Assembly (NCBI GenBank): GCA_014169315.1
Contig: AP022133.1
Coordinates: forward strand, 930,001-994,000
Length of the DNA stretch: 64,000 nucleotides
Direction: 5' to 3'
DNA from: Enterobacter cloacae
Lineage (GTDB): Bacteria > Pseudomonadota > Gammaproteobacteria > Enterobacterales > Enterobacteriaceae
Shown: in pieces, positions 53,480-64,000 of the stretch
Layout: each line of letters opens with the position of its first letter
Position numbering within the stretch: the stretch's first letter is position 1
Notes under the pieces: generated by a model
Database searches by the model: none
What the model was told of the DNA's origin: nothing
The model's input: only the letters and a program-made list of their open reading frames with translations
Made by a program: the position numbers and the translations under genes

Positions 53480-53959
53480 TTAACGACCTCAATTCCACGG
53501 GAGTCTGGTGGCGTTTAAAGTGTGGGGGCATTTTACGGGAAGGTTACATTACTGTAAACATCATTAGGTCTGTGTCAGGAAGGTGTTACCGGGTTCTGCC
53601 GCACATGTCACAAGTGTTGCAAATTATGTCGGTTTTTAAGACGAAACCCGCATGGCGTGGGCGTTATAACGAAAGGACCCCCAAGCATACCCTAAAAGGG
53701 GCAATTGGTATAACCATTGTGAAAAACACACAAAAAATTAACAATTAATTATCAATAAAAAGACAATTAAAAAACGAAAATTCAATCTTTCAAAAGCTGA
53801 ATCGGTTAATGAAAAATAGCGTTCTGGAGTAGGCTCCAATAATTTCCAAATGCTATCCCGCACAAAACAGCAAATATTTTTTTTTGCAGCTGGCGGTTAT
53901 TTCACCGTTATAATTTCGCATGGTGATTACAACGGGAAATAACCTTTCATTTTTTGGCT
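53480..53959 (-). promoter_or_regulatory. cyo operon upstream region
   Basis: About 480 bases without a gene between cyoA and the ampG stop. The cyo promoter must lie here. ATTAACAATTAATTATC at 53737-53753 resembles ArcA-type GTTAAT sites, in keeping with anaerobic repression of cyo by ArcA in E. coli. Much of 53720-53800 is very AT-rich. I see no convincing small ORF or RNA gene. Confidence 0.45.
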
Positions 53960-55435
53960 TCAGGGCACCTGAGTTTTACGTAAAGCCAGAAAATCGAGCG
54001 TCCCGCCAGTGAGGATCCCGGCGACGACAAGCAGGGCTCCGGCATTCAGCAGCAGGGATTCAGGAGGAAGCGATAACGAGGTTGTAGCGTTAATCATTAA
54101 TACCGCCAGCCAGAGTACCAGCGCCAGGCAACCCACCATCAACAAACGTAAGGCAAAACGGTAGGCGCGATGATATTCGGTGCGCGGCATAAAGTGTTCT
54201 GTTTGTTGGGTATATTCCAGCGTCTGGCGACAGACCAGCAACAATAGGAGCCCAGGCACTGCCGCAATCACGGAGAAGAGATAGAATGTTGGCCAGCCGT
54301 GGGCTTCCACAAACCAGCCAGCAATCGGGCCGACATAGACGCGGCCCACGGCGGACAGCGCCGAAAGCAGGGCGAACTGCGTCGCAGAGAATGATTTGTT
54401 GCACAGCGTCATCAGCAGGGCGACAAACGCCGCAGTGCCCATGCCACCACAGAGGTTTTCAAAGAACACCGCCGCTGCCATGCTGATCATATTTTTGTCG
54501 GTAATGGAAAGCAGCCAGTAACCCGCGTTAGACGCCCCCTGCAGAATGCCGAAAATCAGGAGTGCCCGGAACAGCGTCAGACGCTGCATCAACACACCGC
54601 CGTACAGCGCACCGACGATGGTCGCAAACAACCCGAGGGTTTTGTTCACCACACCGACTTCCCCGGCATCAAACCCGACGCCGCGGATCAGGAAGGTAGT
54701 GGTCAGGCTCATTGCAAACGCATCACCCAACTTATAAAGGACGATCAGCAGCAGGATCAGCCAGGCATTGTTTCGGCCAAAGAAATCGCGCAGCGGTTCG
54801 GCGACGGCCTGCTCCAGCGAGCGTGGAACTGGAATGACATCGCTCGGTTCGGGGGCGAGCAGGGTGGCAATAATACAGGGTATCAGCAGGACGGCCATCA
54901 GCCAGTACATACCCTGCCAGCCGAGATAGCGGTCGGCCAGCCACAGCGCCAGCCCGCCAGAGACAAGCATCCCGAGGCGATAGCCCAGCACGCTGATTGC
55001 CGCCCCGGCACCTCGCTCTTCTGCGGGTAACACGTCCGTTTTCCAGGCATCAAAAACGATATCCTGCGAGGCGGAACAGAAGGCGATCACCACGGCAAGG
55101 GCCGCCATCCAGCGTAGCTGCGTGGAAGGTTCGAGGAAACCCATCGCGGCAATCGACAGCAGCAGCAGGATCTGGGTCATCACTAACCAACCGCGACGAC
55201 GTCCCAGGAAAGGTGGGGTATAGCGATCCATCACCGGTGACCACAGAAACTTAAAGACGTAGGCCTGACCGACGAGTGAGAAGAAACCAATAGTTTTGAG
55301 ATCGATATTCTCGACGGTCATCCAGGCCTGCAATGTGCCGGAGGTGAGTGCGAGTGGTAAACCAGAGGCGAAACCGAGGATCAGCAGAATGGCTGATTTG
55401 GGTTGCTGGAAAATGCGTAAGTAATTGCTGGACAT
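53960..55435 (-). CDS. ampG: Muropeptide permease AmpG
   Basis: Inner-membrane MFS-type transporter that imports GlcNAc-anhydroMurNAc peptides for cell-wall recycling; needed for AmpC beta-lactamase induction in species with ampR-ampC. 491 aa, 14 spans. Characteristic segments: ILLILGFASGLPLALTSGTL, SASQDIVFDAWKTDVLP and FFENLCGGMGTAAFVALLM. Length equals E. coli AmpG. yajG is directly upstream (46 bases) on the same strand. Confidence 0.97.
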   Translation of the reverse strand: MSSNYLRIFQQPKSAILLILGFASGLPLALTSGTLQAWMTVENIDLKTIGFFSLVGQAYVFKFLWSPVMDRYTPPFLGRRRGWLVMTQILLLLSIAAMGFLEPSTQLRWMAALAVVIAFCSASQDIVFDAWKTDVLPAEERGAGAAISVLGYRLGMLVSGGLALWLADRYLGWQGMYWLMAVLLIPCIIATLLAPEPSDVIPVPRSLEQAVAEPLRDFFGRNNAWLILLLIVLYKLGDAFAMSLTTTFLIRGVGFDAGEVGVVNKTLGLFATIVGALYGGVLMQRLTLFRALLIFGILQGASNAGYWLLSITDKNMISMAAAVFFENLCGGMGTAAFVALLMTLCNKSFSATQFALLSALSAVGRVYVGPIAGWFVEAHGWPTFYLFSVIAAVPGLLLLLVCRQTLEYTQQTEHFMPRTEYHRAYRFALRLLMVGCLALVLWLAVLMINATTSLSLPPESLLLNAGALLVVAGILTGGTLDFLALRKTQVP

Positions 55436-55481
55436 GTTTTTATAAGTCTGACCCGGTGAGTCACCGGGTCAGAAAGCAGGA

Positions 55482-56060
55482 TTAACGAGCGTTCTGCTTG
55501 ATGAAGTCGTGGATGCTGGTGTCCTGTGCCATATCGGAAATGGTGTCGGTCAGCACGCTGTTTACTGCGTTCGCAATGTTCTGGTTGGATGCCTGGAAAG
55601 CACCTTCAACAGAGTAACTTGCGCGGTAGTTTTTGGTCATCTTATTGCCGTTCTTCGCGGTGGCAATGATGGCGATATCCGCTTTGGTCGAGATGTTGTA
55701 GCGAACGTTACCCTGGGAAACGTCAGCGTACAGGTTGTTCACGATGATCTGCAGATCAACCGCGCCGCTTGGGCCAACCATATAACCGCGCGCGGTCATC
55801 TGTTTCTCCAGCACTTCCTGCAGCAGGAAGCGCAGGTCGCGGGAGGCGGTCAGCGTCACTTGCTGGTTATCGCGGGTGACTTTTGCCAGAGCCTGGTCCT
55901 GACGCTGGTCGGCACCGTTAATACTTACGGTCACGCCCATCAGGCTTGGATCCTGCTGAGGCAGGGTAATTTTTGGTGAAACATCAATTGTTGTTGGCGG
56001 GGTAGCGCAACCTGCCAGCATAAAAAGTGCTACCAACGGAAAGAAGAGTTTTTTTAACAT
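55482..56060 (-). CDS. yajG: YajG family lipoprotein
   Basis: 192-aa lipoprotein of unknown function. The signal peptide ends in the lipobox LAGC (ALFMLAGCATPP). The mature part has a beta-rich domain with VSPKITLPQQDPSLMGV and LQIIVNNLYADVSQGNVRYN. It pairs with ampG in one transcription unit across enterobacteria. Confidence 0.94.
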   Translation of the reverse strand: MLKKLFFPLVALFMLAGCATPPTTIDVSPKITLPQQDPSLMGVTVSINGADQRQDQALAKVTRDNQQVTLTASRDLRFLLQEVLEKQMTARGYMVGPSGAVDLQIIVNNLYADVSQGNVRYNISTKADIAIIATAKNGNKMTKNYRASYSVEGAFQASNQNIANAVNSVLTDTISDMAQDTSIHDFIKQNAR

Positions 56061-56364
56061 TTCAGGTTCTCAACGAATCGTAAGCAGTTAGAGAGAAAAA
56101 TTGCCGCCATCATAACATCGCTAACGGCGAGGGGAAGTGGTCAGTGCATGTAAATTCATCGTCTTGTCTGAAAACTGACCTGCTTACCGTTTTTCTCCAC
56201 CCATGAATGACAAAACGTATGAGCCTCACAGTGGACTTCATCCGTTTGAATGAGAAAATAAGACGAAAGCTAAATATTTGTTGTCTTGTTGTAATGGAAA
56301 CGGTAAAAGCGGCTAACATTTAAAGGGATGGGTGACATCCTGGCGTTGTCGGAGGAGTAATTTC
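56061..56364. promoter_or_regulatory. yajG-bolA divergent spacer
   Basis: About 300 bases holding the promoters of yajG (leftward) and bolA (rightward). In E. coli bolA has a stationary-phase gearbox promoter. GGAGGAG at 56351-56357 is the bolA ribosome binding site. I cannot place the -10/-35 elements with confidence. Confidence 0.4.
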
Positions 56365-56682
56365 ATGATGATACGTGAGCAGATAGAAGAAAAATTAAGG
56401 GCAGCGTTCAACCCTGTGTTCCTCGAAGTCGTCGACGAAAGCTATCGTCATAACGTTCCGGCAGGTTCTGAAAGCCACTTCAAAGTGGTTCTGGTCAGCG
56501 ATCGCTTCACGGGAGAACGTTTCCTGAACCGACATCGCCTGATCTACAGCACCCTGACGGAAGAACTCTCCACGACCGTACATGCGCTGGCGTTGCATAC
56601 CTATACCATTAAGGAGTGGGAAGGTCTGCAGGATACGGTATTCGCATCACCTCCCTGCCGTGGTGCAGGCACCATAGCCTGA
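56365..56682 (+). CDS. bolA: Transcriptional regulator BolA
   Basis: 105-aa stress protein that affects cell shape and biofilm and pairs with monothiol glutaredoxin through an Fe-S cluster. The KH-like fold pattern is clear: [46 protein letters not shown] and [20 protein letters not shown] start at 56365 with GGAGGAG upstream; the open frame to 56332 is not needed. Confidence 0.96.
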   Translation: MMIREQIEEKLRAAFNPVFLEVVDESYRHNVPAGSESHFKVVLVSDRFTGERFLNRHRLIYSTLTEELSTTVHALALHTYTIKEWEGLQDTVFASPPCRGAGTIA

Positions 56683-56737
56683 AAAATCGGATTTGCAACC
56701 GCTGGAGTTTTTCCAGTATGTTGCATAGAGATTTCGT

Positions 56738-56766
56738 CAAAACGGCCTTCGGGCCGTTTTGTTTTG
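56738..56766 (+). terminator. Terminator between bolA and tig
   Basis: CAAAACGGCC-TTCG-GGCCGTTTTG stem with a stable TTCG tetraloop, then TTTTG. The remaining 250 bases to tig hold its promoter and a leader with GATTCAGAG-like segments but nothing else recognised. Confidence 0.85.
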
Positions 56767-57003
56767 TCTGAGTTTTGAGCGTATGGCGCGTTTTTAAGGC
56801 TAAAAATAGCCTTAAAGTGTGAAAAAAGCCGCAGCAACATGTCCCAACCGTTCTCGACTCACCTAAGTGATGCCGCTATAATGCCGCGTCTTAATGAATG
56901 TCTTCGGGATGATTCTGGCGACAGGGAATGTGAATCTGCACTAAGAGAGCATCCCGGTAAAACAGACAGATTCAGAGTTGACCGAGCACTGTGATTTTTT
57001 TGA

Positions 57004-58311
<1,308 letters not shown>

Positions 58312-58341
58312 TTTCGCCCCAACGGTTTAAAGTTTGAACAG

Positions 58342-58376
58342 AAAACCCGTTGCCTTCCGGCGACGGGTTTTTTTTA
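58342..58376 (+). terminator. Terminator after tig
   Basis: AAAACCCGTTGCC-TTCC-GGCGACGGGTTTT stem (one T-G pair), continuing into TTTTTT. Confidence 0.9.
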
Positions 58377-58570
58377 TCGCGCCAATAGCCCAGGAAGAGT
58401 GCTAAAACGCCCTTTCAGTGTTAGCGTAACAACAAAAGGTTGTTATGCTTGAAATAGGGCGATGCGAACCCCATAAGTATGTAATCACGATGAATGAGAC
58501 TGGCTGATAATCCGTCCGTAAGGTTACAATCAGACAGCAGGTGTTTTCAATTTTGATCCAGGAGACGGAA

Positions 58571-59194
58571 ATGTCATACAGTGGCGAACGAGATAACTTT
58601 GCACCCCATATGGCTCTGGTGCCAATGGTTATTGAACAGACCTCACGTGGTGAGCGTTCTTTTGATATCTATTCCCGTCTGCTCAAGGAACGCGTTATCT
58701 TTCTGACCGGCCAGGTGGAAGACCACATGGCTAACCTGATCGTGGCGCAGATGCTGTTTCTGGAAGCGGAAAACCCGGAAAAAGACATTTACCTGTATAT
58801 TAACTCACCGGGCGGTGTGATTACGGCGGGTATGTCTATTTACGATACCATGCAATTCATCAAGCCGGACGTGAGTACTATTTGTATGGGACAGGCTGCA
58901 TCTATGGGGGCCTTCCTGTTAACCGCTGGGGCCAAGGGCAAGCGTTTCTGCCTGCCAAACTCCCGCGTGATGATTCACCAGCCGCTGGGTGGTTACCAGG
59001 GTCAGGCGACGGATATTGAAATCCACGCCCGCGAAATCCTGAAAGTAAAAGCGCGCATGAATGAACTTATGGCGCAGCATACGGGTCAATCCCTCGAGCA
59101 GATCGAGCGCGATACCGAGCGCGATCGCTTCCTCTCTGCACCTGAGGCAGTTGAGTACGGCTTAGTCGACTCTGTTTTGACCCATCGTAATTGA
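58571..59194 (+). CDS. clpP: ATP-dependent Clp protease proteolytic subunit
   Basis: Tetradecameric serine protease chamber that degrades substrates fed by ClpX or ClpA. 207 aa with a short N-terminal propeptide (14 residues in E. coli). Catalytic Ser111 in [11 protein letters not shown], His136 in MIHQPLGG, and Asp185. ATG 58571 follows CAGGAGACGGA; an upstream in-frame start at 58541 is not the family start. clpX follows after 127 bases. Confidence 0.98.
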   Translation: MSYSGERDNFAPHMALVPMVIEQTSRGERSFDIYSRLLKERVIFLTGQVEDHMANLIVAQMLFLEAENPEKDIYLYINSPGGVITAGMSIYDTMQFIKPDVSTICMGQAASMGAFLLTAGAKGKRFCLPNSRVMIHQPLGGYQGQATDIEIHAREILKVKARMNELMAQHTGQSLEQIERDTERDRFLSAPEAVEYGLVDSVLTHRN

Positions 59195-59321
59195 TGCCTA
59201 CGACGCGAGTGTGCCGCTATACTAAAGTAAGGCGGCACGCTGCCTGAGAGCAGCTTGCGTCTGAGAATGGTATTTGCGTCGTCATGTGCGGCACAAAGAA
59301 CTTAAAAAGAGGTTTGGACTC

Positions 59322-60596
59322 ATGACAGATAAACGCAAAGATGGTTCGGGCAAACTGCTGTACTGCTCTTTTTGCGGCAAAAGCCAGCATGAAGTGCGTA
59401 AACTGATTGCCGGGCCGTCCGTGTATATCTGCGACGAATGTGTCGACTTATGTAACGACATCATCCGCGAAGAGATTAAAGAAGTCGCCCCGCACCGTGA
59501 GCGTAGCGCGTTGCCAACACCGCATGAAATTCGTCATCATCTTGACGACTATGTCATCGGTCAGGAGCAGGCTAAGAAAGTGCTGGCGGTGGCGGTATAT
59601 AACCACTACAAACGTCTGCGTAACGGCGATACCAGCAATGGTGTAGAGCTGGGTAAAAGTAACATTCTGCTGATTGGCCCAACCGGTTCCGGTAAAACGC
59701 TGCTGGCAGAAACGCTGGCACGTCTGCTGGATGTTCCGTTCACGATGGCAGATGCCACCACCCTGACCGAAGCCGGTTATGTGGGTGAAGACGTGGAAAA
59801 CATCATCCAGAAATTGCTGCAGAAGTGTGATTACGACGTACAGAAAGCACAGCGCGGGATCGTCTATATCGATGAAATCGATAAGATTTCCCGTAAATCA
59901 GACAACCCGTCTATCACCCGTGACGTGTCGGGCGAAGGTGTACAGCAGGCACTGCTGAAGCTGATTGAAGGTACCGTTGCTGCGGTTCCACCTCAGGGGG
60001 GCCGTAAACATCCGCAACAGGAGTTCCTGCAGGTTGATACCTCCAAGATCCTGTTCATCTGTGGTGGTGCGTTCGCGGGCCTGGATAAAGTGATCTCCCA
60101 CCGTGTTGAAACCGGCTCCGGCATTGGTTTCGGCGCGACGGTGAAATCGACGTCTGAAAAACCGAACGAGGGCGAACTGCTCTCTCAGGTAGAACCAGAA
60201 GATCTGATCAAATTCGGTCTGATCCCTGAGTTTATTGGCCGTCTGCCGGTTGTGGCAACGCTGAACGAACTGAGTGAAGAAGCGCTGATTCAGATCCTGA
60301 AAGAACCGAAAAACGCCCTGACCAAGCAGTATCAGGCGCTGTTCAATCTGGAAGGCGTTGAGCTGGAATTCCGCGATGAAGCGCTGGATGCGATTGCGAA
60401 GAAAGCGATGGTCCGTAAAACCGGCGCGCGTGGTCTGCGTTCTATCGTAGAAGCGGCACTGCTCGATACCATGTACGATCTGCCGTCTATGGAAGATGTC
60501 GAGAAAGTGGTGATTGACGAGTCTGTTATTGGCGGTCAGAGCAAGCCGCTGCTGATTTATGGTAAGCCTGAAGCGCAGCAGGCATCTGGCGAATAA
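59322..60596 (+). CDS. clpX: ATP-dependent unfoldase ClpX
   Basis: AAA+ hexamer that unfolds proteins for ClpP. 424 aa, as in E. coli. The N-terminal zinc-binding domain has CSFC and CDEC, followed by Walker A GPTGSGKT (about 119-126), Walker [11 protein letters not shown], the pore-loop GYVGEDVE and the ClpP-contact IGFGA loop. ATG 59322 with AGAGGT upstream; an open frame to 59274 is extra. Confidence 0.98.
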   Translation: MTDKRKDGSGKLLYCSFCGKSQHEVRKLIAGPSVYICDECVDLCNDIIREEIKEVAPHRERSALPTPHEIRHHLDDYVIGQEQAKKVLAVAVYNHYKRLRNGDTSNGVELGKSNILLIGPTGSGKTLLAETLARLLDVPFTMADATTLTEAGYVGEDVENIIQKLLQKCDYDVQKAQRGIVYIDEIDKISRKSDNPSITRDVSGEGVQQALLKLIEGTVAAVPPQGGRKHPQQEFLQVDTSKILFICGGAFAGLDKVISHRVETGSGIGFGATVKSTSEKPNEGELLSQVEPEDLIKFGLIPEFIGRLPVVATLNELSEEALIQILKEPKNALTKQYQALFNLEGVELEFRDEALDAIAKKAMVRKTGARGLRSIVEAALLDTMYDLPSMEDVEKVVIDESVIGGQSKPLLIYGKPEAQQASGE

Positions 60597-60624
60597 TTCA
60601 CCAAATCATACAAGCAGTTAATCA

Positions 60625-60657
60625 AAAAGGGGGGATTTTATCTCCCCTTTTATTTTT
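60625..60657 (+). terminator. Terminator after clpX
   Basis: AAAAGGGG / CCCCTTTT stem with an internal GG...CT extension and an ATTTTAT loop, followed by ATTTTT. It separates clpPX from lon. Confidence 0.8.
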
Positions 60658-60667
60658 CCGACTTCAT

Positions 60668-60699
60668 GGCGTTGAATGTGTGGAATACATCCCCATATA
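60668..60699 (+). promoter_or_regulatory. Sigma-32 heat-shock promoter of lon
   Basis: GGCGTTGAA (60668-60676) and CCCCATATA (60691-60699) with a 14-base spacer closely follow the sigma-32 pattern (CTTGAA / CCCCATNTA) and the known E. coli lon promoter sequence. The leader CTAAGAGAGAGCTCT just before the lon ATG is also conserved. Confidence 0.85.
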
Positions 60700-60779
60700 C
60701 TGCTTACATGTTAATGGTTGTGTGAAGCACAGTCACATAACCAGTTTACCTGGCGGACACTAAACTAAGAGAGAGCTCT

Positions 60780-63134
60780 ATGAATCCTGAGCGTTCTGAA
60801 CGCATTGAAATCCCCGTATTGCCGTTGCGCGATGTGGTGGTTTATCCGCACATGGTCATACCCTTATTTGTAGGGCGGGAAAAATCTATCCGTTGCCTCG
60901 AAGCTGCCATGGATCATGATAAAAAAATCATGTTGGTTGCGCAGAAGGAAGCATCAACGGATGAGCCGGGTGTAAACGATCTTTTCACCGTCGGGACCGT
61001 GGCCTCTATTTTGCAGATGCTGAAGTTGCCTGATGGCACCGTAAAGGTGCTGGTAGAAGGCTTGCAGCGTGCGCGTATTACCACTCTGTCTGACAATGGC
61101 GAACACTTCTCTGCAAAGGCAGAGTATCTTGATTCGCCTCAGCTTGATGAACGCGAGCAGGAAGTGCTGGTACGCACTGCGATTAGCCAGTTTGAAGGCT
61201 ATATCAAGCTGAACAAGAAAATCCCACCAGAAGTGCTGACGTCGCTGAACAGCATTGACGACCCTGCACGTCTGGCGGATACCATCGCTGCACATATGCC
61301 GCTGAAGCTGGCTGACAAACAGTCCGTGCTGGAAATGTCCGACGTTAACGAACGTCTGGAATACCTGATGGCGATGATGGAATCTGAAATCGATCTGCTC
61401 CAGGTTGAGAAGCGTATTCGCAACCGCGTGAAAAAGCAGATGGAAAAATCTCAGCGTGAGTACTATCTGAACGAGCAAATGAAAGCCATTCAGAAAGAAC
61501 TCGGCGAGATGGAAGATGCGCCGGATGAAAACGAAGCGCTGAAGCGTAAGATCGACGCGGCAAAAATGCCGAAAGAGGCAAAAGAGAAAGCGGAAGCAGA
61601 ACTGCAGAAGCTGAAAATGATGTCTCCGATGTCGGCTGAAGCGACCGTTGTGCGCGGCTACATTGAATGGATGGTACAGGTTCCGTGGAATGCCCGCAGC
61701 AAGGTCAAAAAAGACCTGCGTCAGGCTCAGGAGATCCTGGACACCGACCACTACGGCCTGGAGCGCGTGAAAGATCGCATTCTTGAGTACCTCGCGGTAC
61801 AAAGCCGTGTGAACAAAATTAAAGGGCCAATCCTGTGCCTGGTAGGGCCTCCAGGGGTGGGTAAAACCTCTCTGGGCCAGTCCATCGCCAAAGCGACCGG
61901 ACGTAAGTATATCCGTATGGCGCTGGGTGGTGTACGTGATGAAGCGGAAATCCGCGGTCACCGTCGTACCTACATCGGTTCTATGCCGGGTAAACTGATC
62001 CAGAAGATGGCGAAAGTGGGCGTTAAAAACCCGCTGTTCCTGCTTGATGAGATCGACAAAATGTCTTCGGACATGCGTGGCGATCCGGCGTCAGCTCTGC
62101 TGGAAGTGCTTGATCCAGAACAGAACGTGGCATTCAGCGATCACTACCTGGAAGTGGACTACGACCTGAGCGATGTGATGTTCGTGGCGACCTCCAACTC
62201 CATGAACATTCCGGCACCGCTGCTGGACCGTATGGAAGTGATCCGTTTGTCCGGTTATACCGAAGATGAGAAGCTGAACATTGCGAAGCAGCACCTGCTG
62301 CCGAAGCAGATTGAGCGTAATGCGCTGAAAGCTAACGAGTTGACGGTAGAAGACAGTGCAATTGTCGGTATTATTCGCTACTACACCCGTGAAGCCGGCG
62401 TGCGTAGCCTTGAGCGTGAAATCTCCAAACTGTGTCGTAAGGCGGTTAAACAGCTGCTGCTGGATAAGAGCCTGAAACACATTGTGATTAACGGCGACAA
62501 TCTGCATGCGTATCTGGGCGTTCAGCGCTTCGACTATGGGCGTGCGGACAACGAAAACCGCGTAGGCCAGGTCACCGGTCTGGCATGGACGGAAGTGGGC
62601 GGCGATCTGCTGACCATTGAAACGGCCAGTGTGCCGGGTAAAGGCAAACTGACCTATACCGGTTCTCTGGGTGAAGTCATGCAAGAGTCCATTCAGGCTG
62701 CTCTGACCGTGGTACGTGCGCGTGCAGAAAAACTGGGTATCAACCCGGATTTCTACGAAAAACGCGACATCCACGTTCACGTTCCTGAAGGGGCAACGCC
62801 GAAAGATGGCCCAAGCGCAGGTATTGCCATGTGTACCGCTCTGGTCTCCTGTCTGACAGGGAACCCGGTGCGTGCTGATGTGGCGATGACGGGTGAAATC
62901 ACCCTGCGTGGTCAGGTTCTGCCAATTGGTGGCTTAAAAGAAAAACTGCTGGCGGCACACCGTGGTGGGATCAAAATCGTATTGATCCCTGACGAAAACA
63001 AACGCGATCTGGAAGAGATTCCGGACAACGTTATTGCCGATCTGCAGATCCATCCGGTGAAACGCATTGAGGAAGTTCTGACTCTCGCACTGCAGAATGA
63101 GCCTTCCGGAATGCAGGTTGTAACCGCAAAATAG
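60780..63134 (+). CDS. lon: ATP-dependent protease Lon
   Basis: Main cytosolic protease for misfolded and unstable regulatory proteins (SulA, RcsA in E. coli). 784 aa. The N-terminal substrate-binding domain begins [17 protein letters not shown], then a coiled coil (about 200-300), Walker [10 protein letters not shown], Walker [11 protein letters not shown], and the Ser-Lys protease domain with Ser679 in [10 protein letters not shown] and Lys722 in [11 protein letters not shown] heat-shock promoter is present upstream. Confidence 0.98.
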   Translation: MNPERSERIEIPVLPLRDVVVYPHMVIPLFVGREKSIRCLEAAMDHDKKIMLVAQKEASTDEPGVNDLFTVGTVASILQMLKLPDGTVKVLVEGLQRARITTLSDNGEHFSAKAEYLDSPQLDEREQEVLVRTAISQFEGYIKLNKKIPPEVLTSLNSIDDPARLADTIAAHMPLKLADKQSVLEMSDVNERLEYLMAMMESEIDLLQVEKRIRNRVKKQMEKSQREYYLNEQMKAIQKELGEMEDAPDENEALKRKIDAAKMPKEAKEKAEAELQKLKMMSPMSAEATVVRGYIEWMVQVPWNARSKVKKDLRQAQEILDTDHYGLERVKDRILEYLAVQSRVNKIKGPILCLVGPPGVGKTSLGQSIAKATGRKYIRMALGGVRDEAEIRGHRRTYIGSMPGKLIQKMAKVGVKNPLFLLDEIDKMSSDMRGDPASALLEVLDPEQNVAFSDHYLEVDYDLSDVMFVATSNSMNIPAPLLDRMEVIRLSGYTEDEKLNIAKQHLLPKQIERNALKANELTVEDSAIVGIIRYYTREAGVRSLEREISKLCRKAVKQLLLDKSLKHIVINGDNLHAYLGVQRFDYGRADNENRVGQVTGLAWTEVGGDLLTIETASVPGKGKLTYTGSLGEVMQESIQAALTVVRARAEKLGINPDFYEKRDIHVHVPEGATPKDGPSAGIAMCTALVSCLTGNPVRADVAMTGEITLRGQVLPIGGLKEKLLAAHRGGIKIVLIPDENKRDLEEIPDNVIADLQIHPVKRIEEVLTLALQNEPSGMQVVTAK

Positions 63135-63162
63135 TGACCTTGCGCAAATAGCGCCAAGAAAA

Positions 63163-63204
63163 ACAAGGCTGGAAAGTCATTTCGGACTTGCCAGCCTTTT
63201 TTTG
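63163..63204 (+). terminator. Terminator after lon
   Basis: AAGGCTGG..AAGTC / GACTTG.CCAGCCTT imperfect stem with a TTTTTTT run, 29 bases after the lon stop. Confidence 0.85.
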
Positions 63205-63344
63205 TATAGCTAATTTAGATTGCTGATTGGGTTAGCCATCAACAACGAGTGTTGTAAGGTCATGGCTGGCCTGATATAAATGCTGCGCGGTCGCGCTGTG
63301 AAGGATTCAGGCGCGATATAAATTATAAAGAGAGGAAGAGAACA

Positions 63345-63617
63345 GTGAATAAATCTCAACTGATTGACAAAATTGCTGCTGGTGCTGATATTTCTAAAGC
63401 TGCAGCTGGACGTGCGTTAGATGCATTAATTGCTTCTGTTACTGAATCTCTGCAGTCTGGGGACGACGTTGCACTGGTAGGCTTCGGTACTTTTGCTGTT
63501 AAAGAGCGTGCTGCCCGTACTGGCCGCAACCCTCAAACCGGTAAAGAGATCACCATTGCTGCCGCTAAAGTGCCGGGTTTCCGTGCAGGTAAAGCGCTGA
63601 AAGACGCAGTAAACTGA
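63345..63617 (+). CDS. hupB: DNA-binding protein HU-beta
   Basis: 90-aa histone-like protein that bends DNA as a homo- or heterodimer with HU-alpha. Complete HU pattern: [56 protein letters not shown], and [18 protein letters not shown] start after GAGGAAGAG, as in E. coli. Confidence 0.98.
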   Translation: MNKSQLIDKIAAGADISKAAAGRALDALIASVTESLQSGDDVALVGFGTFAVKERAARTGRNPQTGKEITIAAAKVPGFRAGKALKDAVN

Positions 63618-63650
63618 TTGCTTTCCCGTTTCCGGGAAGCTGAAAAGTAC

Positions 63651-63680
63651 AAGGGCGCATCATTTGATGTGCCTTTTTTG
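63651..63680 (+). terminator. Terminator after hupB
   Basis: AAGGGCGCATCA / TGATGTGCCTT stem with one bulged G and a T-rich tail (TTTTTTG). Confidence 0.8.
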
Positions 63681-63829
63681 TTTGTCCAGACCTGATTTGT
63701 GCGAGTTTATGCGAGTTGTGGGCTGACAATCGCCCTGTTTTCTTGTCACAATACGCCTTTACGCGCGACGGTCAGGATTTTCCGTCAGCGTCAGGTAACC
63801 AGTCACCTACAGCGGAGTGTTGTTACACC

Positions 63830-64000
63830 ATGATGGACAGCTTACGCACGGCTGCTAACAGTCTCGTGCTCAAGATTATTTTCGGTATCATTATCGTGTC
63901 GTTCATATTGACCGGCGTGAGCAGCTACCTTATTGGCGGTAGCGCGAACTATGCCGCAAAAGTGAATGGCCAGGAAATTAGCCGTGGGCAGTTCGAGAAC
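63830..64000 (+). CDS. ppiD: Periplasmic chaperone PpiD, 3' end cut by window
   Basis: First 57 codons of PpiD, an inner-membrane-anchored periplasmic chaperone of the SurA/parvulin group that works near the Sec translocon. MMDSLRTAANSLVLKII leads into one membrane span (IIFGIIIVSFILTGVSSYLI), then NYAAKVNGQEISRGQFEN, as in E. coli PpiD. It starts at one of two adjacent ATGs (63830, 63833), and the frame is open to the window end. Confidence 0.95.
   Translation, partial: MMDSLRTAANSLVLKIIFGIIIVSFILTGVSSYLIGGSANYAAKVNGQEISRGQFEN

Overview
The window is a stretch of enterobacterial chromosome. Gene order follows the E. coli K-12 phoA-to-ppiD backbone almost gene for gene: phoA-psiF-dgcC-proC-yaiI-aroL-yaiA-aroM-ppnP-rdgC-mak-sbcCD-phoBR-brnQ-proY-malZ-acpH-queA-tgt-yajC-secDF-tsx-yajI-nrdR-ribD-ribH-nusB-thiL-dxs-ispA-xseB-thiI-yajL-panE-yajQ-yajR-cyoABCDE-ampG-yajG-bolA-tig-clpP-clpX-lon-hupB-ppiD. 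Protein divergence from E. coli, the gene set (a 2-Cys peroxiredoxin beside acpH, no araJ, no yajD) and the repeats (an ERIC element, many REP-like hairpins) suggest Enterobacter or a close relative (Lelliottia, Leclercia). The species call is an inference made without a database. Both end genes, phoA and ppiD, are cut by the window.

Layout. 0-6.6 kb: phosphate starvation (phoA, psiF), c-di-GMP synthesis (dgcC), proline (proC) and shikimate genes (aroL, yaiA, aroM), and ppnP. 6.6-15.2 kb: rdgC, the kinase mak, the SbcCD nuclease and the PhoB/PhoR two-component system behind a Pho box. 15.2-20.3 kb: the transporters brnQ and proY, then malZ behind two MalT boxes. 20.5-23.6 kb: an accessory three-gene unit (isochorismatase-like hydrolase, membrane-anchored ABM protein, YtcJ-type amidohydrolase with a Cys/His-rich tail). 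23.7-30.7 kb: peroxiredoxin, ERIC, acpH, then the queA-tgt-yajC-secD-secF cluster. 30.7-31.9 kb: a VOC protein and a WYL regulator behind a perfect palindrome, in the place of yajD. 32-37.4 kb: tsx, yajI, then nrdR-ribD-ribH-nusB-thiL.

37.4-40.3 kb is the most unusual part. The backbone genes pgpA and yajO are missing. In their place are a decayed IS630-family transposase and an AT-rich unit encoding one DUF3289-family protein followed by three tandem DUF943-family membrane proteins in exact 505-bp steps. This looks like an orphan toxin (or effector) with an expanded immunity array. That is an inference from architecture, not a demonstrated function.

40.3-47.2 kb: the isoprenoid/thiamine operon xseB-ispA-dxs, thiI, panE-yajL and yajQ. 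47.2-56.1 kb: yajR, the cytochrome bo3 operon cyoABCDE, ampG and yajG, all on the minus strand. 56.3-64 kb: bolA and the protein quality-control run tig-clpP-clpX-lon, with a heat-shock promoter before lon, then hupB and the start of ppiD.

Small repeats are scattered between 3' ends of genes, notably a composite of about 90 bp (terminator-like hairpin plus REP-like hairpin) seen in three places. No rRNA, tRNA, CRISPR array or complete insertion sequence was seen.
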